A stretch of 64,000 bases of DNA. Source: Fodinicurvata fenggangensis DSM 21160 (GTDB taxonomy: Bacteria > Pseudomonadota > Alphaproteobacteria > Kiloniellales > DSM-21159). Shown one piece after another: positions 36,674 through 44,384 of this stretch. The DNA lies in assembly GCF_000686045.1 (NCBI RefSeq), contig NZ_JMLV01000005.1:147210-211209 (forward strand), read 5' to 3'. Numbering within the stretch: the first letter of the stretch is position 1; each line of letters opens with the position of its first letter. Both the position numbers and the translations under genes were made by a program. The notes beneath the pieces are model-generated. The model had not been told where the DNA came from and did no database searches. It was given only the letters and a program-made list of their open reading frames with translations.

Positions 36674-37444
36674 TCAACTCCACGGAACAGAGGAGGGATC
36701 AAGCTGGGTACGCCCGGGAAGGGTTACCCCCAGCCATCCCTGGGCGCCCGGCCACACAAGGGTGCGGTACTGGGCGAAATTGCGGTAGCGAAGAACAAAA
36801 ACGCCTTCCTGTCTTTCGATGGATGAGGGCGTGTAGATCGAAAGCGGTGTCATCATGCCTGTCGTGAGAGTCTTGGCGAGGCTCTCGCGTGCGACCCATA
36901 TCAGCGTTGCCGCCGCGGCTTCCTCGAGTTCCAGATCATCCAGCAAGCGTCTTTCTTCCGGGGTGAGTTCGGAAAGAACAGGTTCGATTTCGGCCCGGGT
37001 CGGCTGATCAATATCGAGTCCCATTGGATGGGCACGATGGAAAGCAAGAGCTGCGGCGTACCTGGCCGAATGCGAAATGGAAATACCTGTTTCGCCAACA
37101 CCTGGACTCGTGGCGGCAATGACGGGCTGTTCGAACACACCGGATGCAATGGAGACGTCGCGCGGGTCAAGCCCCTTGTGGTGCGCCCCTATCGCCAGCT
37201 TTGCCGCCAAACGTCCTGTCGCAAAGCTTTGCCTGCGTTTGCTGTGCTCAAGCGCCTGCAAACGGCTCAACTCATCCGCATGCAAATTGGCGGCCATCAG
37301 CTCGCCGAGCCTGTCTTCGCTCAGGTGATCAAGCGGGATGACCGCCAATGTCGCGCGCAGGAGTTCGTCTTCGGCAAAGGCGGTGTCGATCCTGTCCCGC
37401 TGCATGACAAGCGAATGGATCCTGATGGCTTTCTGGCCTTCCAT
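36674..37444 (-). CDS. Sfp-type 4'-phosphopantetheinyl transferase
   Basis: A 256-residue enzyme expected to attach the phosphopantetheine arm of CoA to the carrier domains of the synthetases. Family motifs are present: GISISHS, MGLDIDQP with the metal-binding Asp pair, and WVARESLAK matching WxxKExxxK, with the first Lys changed to Arg. It is convergent with the thioesterase-ending NRPS gene (66-bp gap). Its place inside the biosynthetic locus strongly suggests a dedicated role there. Confidence 0.88.
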   Translation of the reverse strand: MEGQKAIRIHSLVMQRDRIDTAFAEDELLRATLAVIPLDHLSEDRLGELMAANLHADELSRLQALEHSKRRQSFATGRLAAKLAIGAHHKGLDPRDVSIASGVFEQPVIAATSPGVGETGISISHSARYAAALAFHRAHPMGLDIDQPTRAEIEPVLSELTPEERRLLDDLELEEAAAATLIWVARESLAKTLTTGMMTPLSIYTPSSIERQEGVFVLRYRNFAQYRTLVWPGAQGWLGVTLPGRTQLDPSSVPWS

Positions 37445-37482
37445 TGCGCGTCACCGTGGCGAATGTCTGTCCATTCGAAATA

Positions 37483-37514
37483 AAGAATGCCCAAAGCATG
37501 CTTTGGGCATTCTT
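37483..37514 (-). terminator. 32-bp perfect palindrome, terminator of the DUF697/SPFH operon
   Basis: A perfect 32-bp palindrome centred on the GCATGC at 37496-37501 lies between two leftward genes. On the minus strand it comes 31 bp after the DUF697 stop and is followed by TTATTT, as expected for a rho-independent terminator. The symmetric sequence could also block rightward transcription. Confidence 0.7.
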
Positions 37515-37545
37515 GAAAGCCGTATCGGCAGGTGGGCCGGACAAA

Positions 37546-38106
37546 TCAGGCCTTGGCTGCTGCCGCCCCGCCCGTCGCCTTTGAGGTCGTCTTCTCGCCT
37601 TTGACGAATTCCGAAGCCTTGCGCTTGCCGTCTGCGAACTCGTCCTGGAAACGGTCCTTCATTTCCTCGGCATCGAAATCCTCAACCGTACCGCCTCTGG
37701 AAAAGTGCCACGCAAAGACACGGCCCAATGCATAGGTGCAGGCAGCGGCAAAGGTCGGCATGGCGACAAAGCCAAAGATCGTGCCAACAACGGGGACACG
37801 ACGGATCAGGCTTGCCGTTACAAGGCCAACACCCGACACCGGAAGAACCGTTGCAACCAGTGTTGCGATCGAATTCTTGATGGCGTTTTCAGAGAAGGGC
37901 ACACCGTAAATGTCGCAAAGCTGGGAAATCATCCGCAGCTGGATGGTGCTGCTTGCCGCCATCTCGAGAAAGGGAATTGGAACAAGACCACCGACTGCAG
38001 CATAGGCGCTGTGGCGATGGATACTGTTGCGAGCCTGGTCATGAAGCTCGTCAGATCCTGTGACGGTGACTTCTTCCGTTTGTTCGGTGTTTTCTTCTTC
38101 GCTCAT
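37546..38106 (-). CDS. DUF697 family membrane protein (copy 1)
   Basis: A 186-residue protein with an acidic N-terminal tail and two to three hydrophobic stretches (AAVGGLVPIPFLEMAASSTI, NSIATLVATVLPVSGVGLVT, VVGTIFGFVAMPTFAAACTY). It ends in a Lys/Ala-rich tail. The pattern with IPIP/VPIPF, YGV.F and TYALGRVF is that of DUF697/YcjF-related proteins. It resembles the protein at 39902-40408 (IPIPVLDSAA, YALGRVFQQHYALGGTLQDFD against YALGRVFAWHFSRGGTVEDFD), so the two are paralogues flanking an SPFH gene. The function is unknown; the family is linked to membrane-associated GTPases and stress in some bacteria. Confidence 0.75.
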   Translation of the reverse strand: MSEEENTEQTEEVTVTGSDELHDQARNSIHRHSAYAAVGGLVPIPFLEMAASSTIQLRMISQLCDIYGVPFSENAIKNSIATLVATVLPVSGVGLVTASLIRRVPVVGTIFGFVAMPTFAAACTYALGRVFAWHFSRGGTVEDFDAEEMKDRFQDEFADGKRKASEFVKGEKTTSKATGGAAAAKA

Positions 38107-38212
38107 GCTTGCCCCTTTTCAAGTGTCCGTTGGCCGGTGGTCACAATATTCTGATATCTGATAGAGTTATAAGGTACTTCAATTCGAAGTCCATCGCAAA
38201 TTGCGCGTGCAA

Positions 38213-39616
38213 TCATTGATTCGAGTCGGTTCTCATTTCCGGTTTCGCCTTTGTTTCATGTGCCGGCTGTGAAGTTGTGCCGGAGGATGCGTCGGGGGTC
38301 TTGCCGGCGTTGCCGGCACTTGGATCATAAATCGGTGAGAGGGATCGCAGGACTCTTTCCACGTTCCCGGGTGCAGTTGCCTCTTCGCTATCCGGATTCG
38401 CCGGCCCCGCCTTAGGCGTGGATGATTGCATCTCCGGGCCAGGCGTCCTCATGGGGCTCCCCGAAGGACTCCTGGGCTGGTTCGCAGGGGCTTGATTGGA
38501 GCCCGAGGTGTCGGACTCCGCGTCGCGAACACCTGGCGAGATGGCATTGTGCGGCGAGATTTCGCGGACATTTGCGTTCAACTCATTTGACAAGGGAAGG
38601 CTGTCTTCCGAATCCCCGGTCAATTCAGGGCCGCTTCCGTCGGCCGATGCCGAAGGCTTGCCGGTCTCTCCCGTATTGAGAATGACCGGAAGCCCGTCCT
38701 TACCACCAATAATGATGGTCTTGCTGTTCTTCGAGGTCGCCAGGGACATGGTCGCTTCTATGCCGCGCAAGCGCAGGTATTCTTCGGTGATGGTCTTGGC
38801 CACGATATCCTGGAACTCGCGAATGCCTTCGGCCTCGATTTTCTTGCGTTGTTTTTCCTTGGCCTCGCGCGCTAGACGGAAGTCGTATTCCTGCATGATC
38901 TGGTACTGCTCGGCCTTCCGTTCGATGGCGGTGGCGACACGTTCGGGCAGTTTGACCGAACGGATCAACACATCCTCGACCGTTACCAGGCGTCCCTGGA
39001 AGCTCTGGTTCAACAGGGAGGAACCAAGCTCGTTGACCATGCGTTCCAGGATCTCGGCCTGAATGAAGGCACGGGTTTCGGTATAGAGTTGTTCCGGTGT
39101 ATAGCGCGAGATCAGTTCGCGCGCATGCGATCCGATTTCGGGATAGACAAGGATCTCAGGATAGTTCGGCCCCACGAGCTTGTGCAGCATGCCGGCGGCT
39201 TCGCGGTTGATGCGGTAGCGCACCGCAATGTCGACTTCCATCGAAAGCCCGTTTGACGAGATCGTGTCGTAGATGCGGGCCTGGTTCTGCAGGCGGGCGT
39301 CATAGACGAACAGCTTGTCCCATGGAAAGATCATGTGGATGCCTTCGCCATAGACGCGATCAACGACCGTGCCTCCGAAGAAGCGATACCACATCACGCC
39401 CACATGACCGGCCGGGATCGTGATGAAGATCTGCGGCGCCAATACGATCATTGCGATCAGGAGGAACAGGATCGTGATCAGAAGGCCGGTCTGGAAACGC
39501 TTGAAGATGCGGGCGAACCTTTCGACAAACCGTCTGCCAATCCTCCGGGTGCGGCCTTCTTCATGGCCCGTGTCATCCTGCGGTCGGCCCTCTGGCGTTG
39601 CCGTGCCATCAACCAT
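38213..39616 (-). CDS. SPFH/prohibitin-domain membrane protein
   Basis: A 467-residue protein. One membrane segment (LLITILFLLIAMIVLAPQIF, about 45-64) is followed by an SPFH domain (about 70-260) with VPAGHVGV-like IPAGHVGVMWYRFF and a prohibitin-type RFV...FVYDARLQNQ region. A charged coiled-coil stretch (AREAKEKQRKKIEAEGIREFQ) comes next. The last 150 residues are a low-complexity Pro/Ser/Glu-rich tail, unusual for prohibitins. SPFH proteins scaffold membrane microdomains and often regulate proteases. It sits in a four-gene leftward cassette with two DUF697 paralogues and a small membrane protein. Confidence 0.82.
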   Translation of the reverse strand: MVDGTATPEGRPQDDTGHEEGRTRRIGRRFVERFARIFKRFQTGLLITILFLLIAMIVLAPQIFITIPAGHVGVMWYRFFGGTVVDRVYGEGIHMIFPWDKLFVYDARLQNQARIYDTISSNGLSMEVDIAVRYRINREAAGMLHKLVGPNYPEILVYPEIGSHARELISRYTPEQLYTETRAFIQAEILERMVNELGSSLLNQSFQGRLVTVEDVLIRSVKLPERVATAIERKAEQYQIMQEYDFRLAREAKEKQRKKIEAEGIREFQDIVAKTITEEYLRLRGIEATMSLATSKNSKTIIIGGKDGLPVILNTGETGKPSASADGSGPELTGDSEDSLPLSNELNANVREISPHNAISPGVRDAESDTSGSNQAPANQPRSPSGSPMRTPGPEMQSSTPKAGPANPDSEEATAPGNVERVLRSLSPIYDPSAGNAGKTPDASSGTTSQPAHETKAKPEMRTDSNQ

Positions 39617-39662
39617 TCGTTATCTCACTTTCGCGCGCGTCATACGGAAGGTTGATTGCACC

Positions 39663-39860
39663 TTAGTCCTCGTCCAGGTAGCGGATCTTCTCGCGAACTT
39701 CCTTCGACGGCCGCGCGACGAGCTGAACCAGAAAGTCTCCAATCGGCGTGATGATGAGCGCCAGAATGAAATGCCCCAGAAAACCGAAAGAGGTATGCCG
39801 GCCAAGCAGGCCGCAAACGATTGCGGCCAAGATATAAAGCATGATTACCATCAGATACAT
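39663..39860 (-). CDS. Small membrane protein of the SPFH/DUF697 cassette
   Basis: A 65-residue protein with two predicted membrane helices (about 3-20 and 27-49) and a charged C terminus ending KIRYLDED. It lies 47 bp before the SPFH gene and 41 bp after the upstream DUF697 gene, all in one direction, which supports its being a real gene. I do not recognise a family. Confidence 0.65.
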   Translation of the reverse strand: MYLMVIMLYILAAIVCGLLGRHTSFGFLGHFILALIITPIGDFLVQLVARPSKEVREKIRYLDED

Positions 39861-39901
39861 GGGGCAGGTCCTGAAGCCTTGAGTCTGTTGAGCTGGTCCG
39901 G

Positions 39902-40408
39902 TCAGGCTGTTTTCGCCTTCTGGGTGAACATGAAACCCTCTTTGAATTTCTCGTGGAAATAGGGTTCCGCTTTCTTGGGATCGAAATCCTGCAAGGTGCC
40001 GCCAAGAGCATAGTGTTGCTGGAAGACCCGGCCCAGCGCGTAGGTAAATGCCGCATTGAATCCGGGCATGGTCAAAATGCTCAGCGTCGAACCAATGACG
40101 GGAAGCGTCTTGGAAAGGCTGGAGAACAGGCCTGTTCCCAGAAGCGATTTTCCAAGCACGTTGCTGGTCAAGCTGGTCATCAACGCCGCGATAACCGACC
40201 TTCCGCTGCTTTTCTGGAAGTCGACCCCGTATACGTTGCTGATTTCAGCCAGCATTTTGAGCTGCACGGCAACAATCGCCGCCGAATCCAGGACGGGAAT
40301 CGGTATCAGGCCCGTGCCGGCGGCCCAGAGCGTATTACGCTGGACAATGGCCGAGGCCCGACGATGGCGTCTCTTGCTCTTTAACGCTTCCAGCTTCTCG
40401 CTGTCCAA
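39902..40408 (-). CDS. DUF697 family membrane protein (copy 2)
   Basis: A 168-residue protein, first gene of the leftward cassette. A basic N terminus (KSKRRHRRASAIVQRN) is followed by hydrophobic stretches around GTGLIPIPVLDSAAIVAVQL and a C-terminal TYALGRVFQQHYALGG shared with the paralogue at 37546-38106. No signal peptide or known catalytic motif is seen. The duplicated DUF697 genes around an SPFH protein suggest a membrane-associated complex, but this is inference. Confidence 0.75.
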   Translation of the reverse strand: MDSEKLEALKSKRRHRRASAIVQRNTLWAAGTGLIPIPVLDSAAIVAVQLKMLAEISNVYGVDFQKSSGRSVIAALMTSLTSNVLGKSLLGTGLFSSLSKTLPVIGSTLSILTMPGFNAAFTYALGRVFQQHYALGGTLQDFDPKKAEPYFHEKFKEGFMFTQKAKTA

Positions 40409-40791
40409 GTACGTCCCCCCTGCCAGTGTTCTTGCCGGCCCCCATAGCCGCGCGAAGCGTAAACGCTAACAATTCACACTGCAATCGTTTCAGGCGCGTG
40501 TCGTACGATTATGAGTTCAGTCTCTTCAGGGCCGCAATCGAGCTTGAATCTGCGTCCCGCGGCTTCGTCACGACGGGCGGTATCCACCTGGACCAGGCCT
40601 TCAGTTTCCTATTCTTAAAGAGCTGCACCGGATAGGCCATGAAACCATCCGGCCGATCTCGCCAGGATGGGAAACATGCATCACTTGACCTCCGTCGAGA
40701 AGCAATCGAGTTTTGTTCAGTTGCAGTAAGGCTGCGCCAATTTTCTGTTGGAAACCTGCCGGCTGCCTTGGGGGATGATTGGAGCGGCGAC

Positions 40792-41565
40792 TTGAATCTG
40801 GCAACAAAGATCGGTGTGGCGTTGTTTGTCGTGCTTGCCGCCGCCTTGTGCATGACAACAGTGCTCAATTACCTGCGATTCGAGCAGACGCTTCGGACCT
40901 TGATCACGCAAAGGATCGATGTCGTTGCCTACGAGACCAGCCAGGATCTGCATGCGGCCATGGACCTGGGCCTCAGGCTTGAGAGCATGGAGAACCTGCA
41001 GGGGATTCTTGAGCGGCGTGCTGGAATGTCGCCGGAAATCAGAAGTCTTTCCGTCCTGGATTGCCAGGGAGCGCCACTGGCAACGACGGCCCAGTCGTCA
41101 CTGGAAGCAGTTGATGAGCCTGAACGTTTCAGCAGAACTTCAGAATCGGACTGGATTCACTTTGACCAGAATACCGTCACAGCTGGTCGAATGCTGCATG
41201 ACAATCTCGGCCACTGTGCGGGTCTTTTGCAGATCGAGGCTGATGGCGAAACCTATCAGGACAAACTTGGGAACGCCTCTTCCGAGATGTGGAGATCGGC
41301 CAGCCTTGGCATGCTGGCGATCATTCCCATGCTGGGACTTCTCGCGTTTCTCATGCGCCGGCGCCACCGCGTTTTCACCGAACTGCATGAGGACCTGGAC
41401 GAGGCGCTTGCCGGGAGAGTCGGTACAGGGCCCTTACACGAAGGGGATGTGCTGACCGGGAACGAGATGGAGTTGATTTCGCTCTATCGCGAAATCCGGG
41501 ACCAGTTGCCTCGAACGGACAAGGAAGCGGACAGTATCCCGCCTTCCGCGAAGAAGAACGCATGA
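40792..41565 (+). CDS. Sensor-like membrane protein lacking an output domain
   Basis: A roughly 257-residue protein with an N-terminal membrane helix (KIGVALFVVLAAALCMTTVL), a periplasmic region of about 160 residues, a second helix (SLGMLAIIPMLGLLAFLM) and a short cytoplasmic HAMP-like segment. There is no kinase, cyclase or methyl-accepting domain. The TTG at 40792 has GGAG 7 bp upstream; an earlier in-frame start at 40639 would add an N terminus without a clear signal. It overlaps the next gene by ATGA. That gene encodes a protein with the same kind of sensor module fused to an MFS transporter, so the two probably act together. Confidence 0.65.
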   Translation: MNLATKIGVALFVVLAAALCMTTVLNYLRFEQTLRTLITQRIDVVAYETSQDLHAAMDLGLRLESMENLQGILERRAGMSPEIRSLSVLDCQGAPLATTAQSSLEAVDEPERFSRTSESDWIHFDQNTVTAGRMLHDNLGHCAGLLQIEADGETYQDKLGNASSEMWRSASLGMLAIIPMLGLLAFLMRRRHRVFTELHEDLDEALAGRVGTGPLHEGDVLTGNEMELISLYREIRDQLPRTDKEADSIPPSAKKNA

Positions 41566-43571
41566 CCCGGGTCCCCTCGCCGAAACCGGAACAGACAGAA
41601 CGGGAGCCGGGGCCGCGCAAACCTCTGCTGCCCAGGGGCAGGATCTGGCTTCTGCTTCTGGTCTCTGCCTTGATCCTCTGCATGACCCTGGTGGCCGTTT
41701 CCTGGCGTGCGGCCGGCCTGGCGCGCGAGGAGCTGGAACCAGAAATCACTCAGAAGGCTGAAATCGAGGCGCGCGCGCTGGCGGAAAGGGTCGATCATGC
41801 CCTGCAGCTGGATATCCCGCCCGCAGAGATTGTCGGTTTCGACGAGGTTTTCGGCCAGCTCCAGGGTGGTGATCCGGACCTTGTCTTTGCCGCCGTTGTC
41901 CGGAATGAAACCGTGCTGCACAGCGGTGGGTTCGCGGCCAAGGAGATTGAAGGGCTTCTTGGCCCCGGGCGCGAAGGGGAGAATTCACCTTATATACTGA
42001 CCGAAATCCCCGTTCAGTCTGAGGGGAGCGCTGCGCAGGACCTTGGCATCGTTGTCGGCCATGATCGTGCCGCCCTCATGCGCCCGGTCACGGACAACCT
42101 GTTCGATATTGCGGTCATATTCTTCATTACGCTGGCTCTTTCCTTCGAACTGGTCCTGCTGGTCCTGACGGTAAACGTTGCCCTGCCGGCCCGGGTTGCC
42201 AAGCGTGTCCTGCTGAACATGCGCGCCGGCAAATTCACTCTGCTGCATGGCCAGTCGAGCCATGATGAAATCGGACGCTTCATGGCGCGTATCAATGCGT
42301 CGATCCGCCATGCGGCAAGCAAGCTTGGCACCCGGCCGCGCCACGCGCGCGAGGTGAAGCTGATCGGCGTGCGGTTGTTGGCATTCATGTTCGTCCTGGC
42401 GGAGGAACTTGCGCGGCCGATCATGCCGGCCTTCTTCGGGCAAATCTCGGGGAACACCCTGGACGGGCAGTTGGGTGCCGGGATCGTCATGGCCGTACAG
42501 CTTCTCATGGTGGCGATTGCCATGCCGCTTTGCAGCCTGTTCCAGGAACAGGTCGGATCGCTGCGGATGTATCTTGCAGGGGCACTGCTGGCGACAGTCG
42601 GGCTGTTTGGTACCGCATTCGCCACAGGACTTTGGGATTTGCTCATGTGGCGCGCGCTGTCCGGCATTGGCTATGCCACCACTTTTGTTGCATGCCAGGC
42701 TTATGTGCTGGATGCCACCAGTGAAAAGAACAGGACCCAAGGCACCGCCATGATGGTCGGCGGAATCATGCTGGCGGATATCTGCGGTCCTGCCATCGGC
42801 GGGATTCTTGCAGGCCATTTCGGCCAGGCTTCCACATTCATTGCTGGGGGGACCATGGCCTGCCTGGCCGTGGTATTGGCCTTTTTCCTGATGGACAACA
42901 CCGTTCGAGGGAAGGCCTCGCCACCGGTGCCGACACGCGAGGCGTTCCGGGCTATGCTGTCCAACCGCCGCCTGCAAGCCCTGATCCTGTTCGCGGCCGT
43001 TCCAGCCAAGCTGATTTTGAGCGGTTTCCTTTATTACCTGACCCCGGTCATCCTGTTGGACGCTGGTGCAACCACGGCCGAAACGGGCCGCGTCATCATG
43101 CTCTATGGCCTGGTTGCCTTGCTGACCGGCTGGGGCATCGCGCGCTGGACGGACAAGAAGCAGAACGAAACCCGTGCCGTGGGGATTGGCGGTGTCTTGA
43201 CGGCTGTCGGCCTCCTGCTGGCCGGATGGATGCCGGAATACGGGATGTTCGCAATTGCCATTGCGATGCTGGGATTGGCCCAGGCGACGTCGATACCCGC
43301 GCAGGTTTCCGCAAGCCTTAAGATCAGTGAGGATTTCACCCGCGATCATGGGACGGGCCCCGTTCTGGCCGTCTTGCGGCTGGCGGAACGATTGGGCGGG
43401 GCGCTCGGCCCCCTTCTTGCGGCAGGCTTGACCCTGTGGGTTGGGGCTAGCGGCGCGGTCCTTGTCTTGGGAGTCATTGCCGCTTTGGCGATAACGGTCT
43501 TTGAATTGACGACCCGTGTCACACCGGATAGGCAAGCCGCGAAAACCAAAGATTCCGGCCAGGCTTCATGA
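41562..43571 (+). CDS. MFS transporter fused to an N-terminal periplasmic sensor/HAMP-like module
   Basis: A 669-residue protein. Residues about 28-48 form a membrane helix, about 50-180 a periplasmic domain and about 185-210 a second helix. A HAMP-like cytoplasmic linker (RVAKRVLLNMRAGKFTLLHGQSSHDEIGRFMARINASI) follows. From about residue 265 on there is a complete MFS carrier with 12 predicted helices, including the A-loop-like GIGYATTFVACQ region and a GPAIGGILAGHFG motif typical of drug/H+ antiporters. Usual MFS proteins are 400-450 residues and lack the sensor part. It is translationally coupled to the upstream sensor-like gene. Within the synthetase locus it might export or sense the product. 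Confidence 0.8.
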   Translation: MTRVPSPKPEQTEREPGPRKPLLPRGRIWLLLLVSALILCMTLVAVSWRAAGLAREELEPEITQKAEIEARALAERVDHALQLDIPPAEIVGFDEVFGQLQGGDPDLVFAAVVRNETVLHSGGFAAKEIEGLLGPGREGENSPYILTEIPVQSEGSAAQDLGIVVGHDRAALMRPVTDNLFDIAVIFFITLALSFELVLLVLTVNVALPARVAKRVLLNMRAGKFTLLHGQSSHDEIGRFMARINASIRHAASKLGTRPRHAREVKLIGVRLLAFMFVLAEELARPIMPAFFGQISGNTLDGQLGAGIVMAVQLLMVAIAMPLCSLFQEQVGSLRMYLAGALLATVGLFGTAFATGLWDLLMWRALSGIGYATTFVACQAYVLDATSEKNRTQGTAMMVGGIMLADICGPAIGGILAGHFGQASTFIAGGTMACLAVVLAFFLMDNTVRGKASPPVPTREAFRAMLSNRRLQALILFAAVPAKLILSGFLYYLTPVILLDAGATTAETGRVIMLYGLVALLTGWGIARWTDKKQNETRAVGIGGVLTAVGLLLAGWMPEYGMFAIAIAMLGLAQATSIPAQVSASLKISEDFTRDHGTGPVLAVLRLAERLGGALGPLLAAGLTLWVGASGAVLVLGVIAALAITVFELTTRVTPDRQAAKTKDSGQAS

Positions 43572-43665
43572 GTGTCGTGCGTGAAATCCCATGGGCACCG
43601 GGTGTCTGCCGGTCCCTGTTGCCTGTCCCAAGCTTGCCTGCTGCCCGCGATAACAGGAATGCTGA

Positions 43666-44343
43666 ATGACAGCCATCATTCGCCTGAACGAGTCGCACCT
43701 GGATGCCGTGATTGCGCTTCACCATGAAGTCGTTCGTGACATGCCGCGCGCGCTGGCTGCAAGAGAAAGCGATGCGTTCTTTCATGAACACATGACAGCC
43801 AACGGTCAGATTTTTGGTGCCTTCAAGGACAGCCAATTGATCGCTTACGGCGTCCTTGGCCTGCCGCGTCCGGGAGATCCCAACTTTGGCAGGGATCATG
43901 GACTTCCGGAAGATGAGCTCTCGGGTGTTGCGCATATTGATGGTGTTGCCGTGCGGGCGGATCAACGCGGATATCGCTGGCAGTACAGAATGGTTCAGCA
44001 TCGCTTGCAGGCAGCCAGGAAAGCGGGGCGCAGGATCGCGCTCAGCACGGTGGCTCCGGAGAATTTTGCAAGCGTGGTCAATACCCTGTCAGCAGGCCTG
44101 ACCATCCGCGGACTGATCGACAAGTTTGGCGGGAAAAGGTTCTTGCTGCGTCGTGACCTGAAGGATCAGAAAGCTGCCGAGAGCCTTCAGATCAATCCCG
44201 GCGATATCGGCACCTGGTGTCCATGCAACGATACTGCCCGCTGCAGGGAACTGCTCGACGCCGGTTATCAAGGTGTGACTTGCCACAAGGCTACGCAGGA
44301 TGCCGTCCCGGAGATTGGTTGGAAGCACCTCGATTTCATGTAG
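43666..44343 (+). CDS. GNAT-family N-acetyltransferase-like protein
   Basis: A 225-residue protein with a GNAT core: the acceptor strand VAHIDGVAVRADQRGYRWQYRMVQHRL corresponds to motif A, although the usual R/Q-x-x-G-x-G/A loop reads RADQRGYRW and is not canonical. The C-terminal part is cysteine-rich (WCPCNDTARC, VTCHKA), outside the usual domain. It lies 94 bp after the MFS fusion and is convergent with the TAXI gene. It may modify the product or a small molecule; the substrate is unknown. Confidence 0.7.
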   Translation: MTAIIRLNESHLDAVIALHHEVVRDMPRALAARESDAFFHEHMTANGQIFGAFKDSQLIAYGVLGLPRPGDPNFGRDHGLPEDELSGVAHIDGVAVRADQRGYRWQYRMVQHRLQAARKAGRRIALSTVAPENFASVVNTLSAGLTIRGLIDKFGGKRFLLRRDLKDQKAAESLQINPGDIGTWCPCNDTARCRELLDAGYQGVTCHKATQDAVPEIGWKHLDFM

Positions 44344-44354
44344 CTCGGGTCTGG

Positions 44355-44384
44355 TCTCTTAGTCCCCGGTCTCTTGGTCCCCGG
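44355..44384. repeat. 15-bp tandem duplication at the 3' end of the TAXI gene
   Basis: TCTCTTAGTCCCCGG and TCTCTTGGTCCCCGG lie back to back, differing at one base. On the minus strand that difference turns CAA (Gln) into TAA, so the duplication appears to have created or moved the stop codon of the TAXI gene, whose C terminus reads GDQETGD. Confidence 0.8.
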
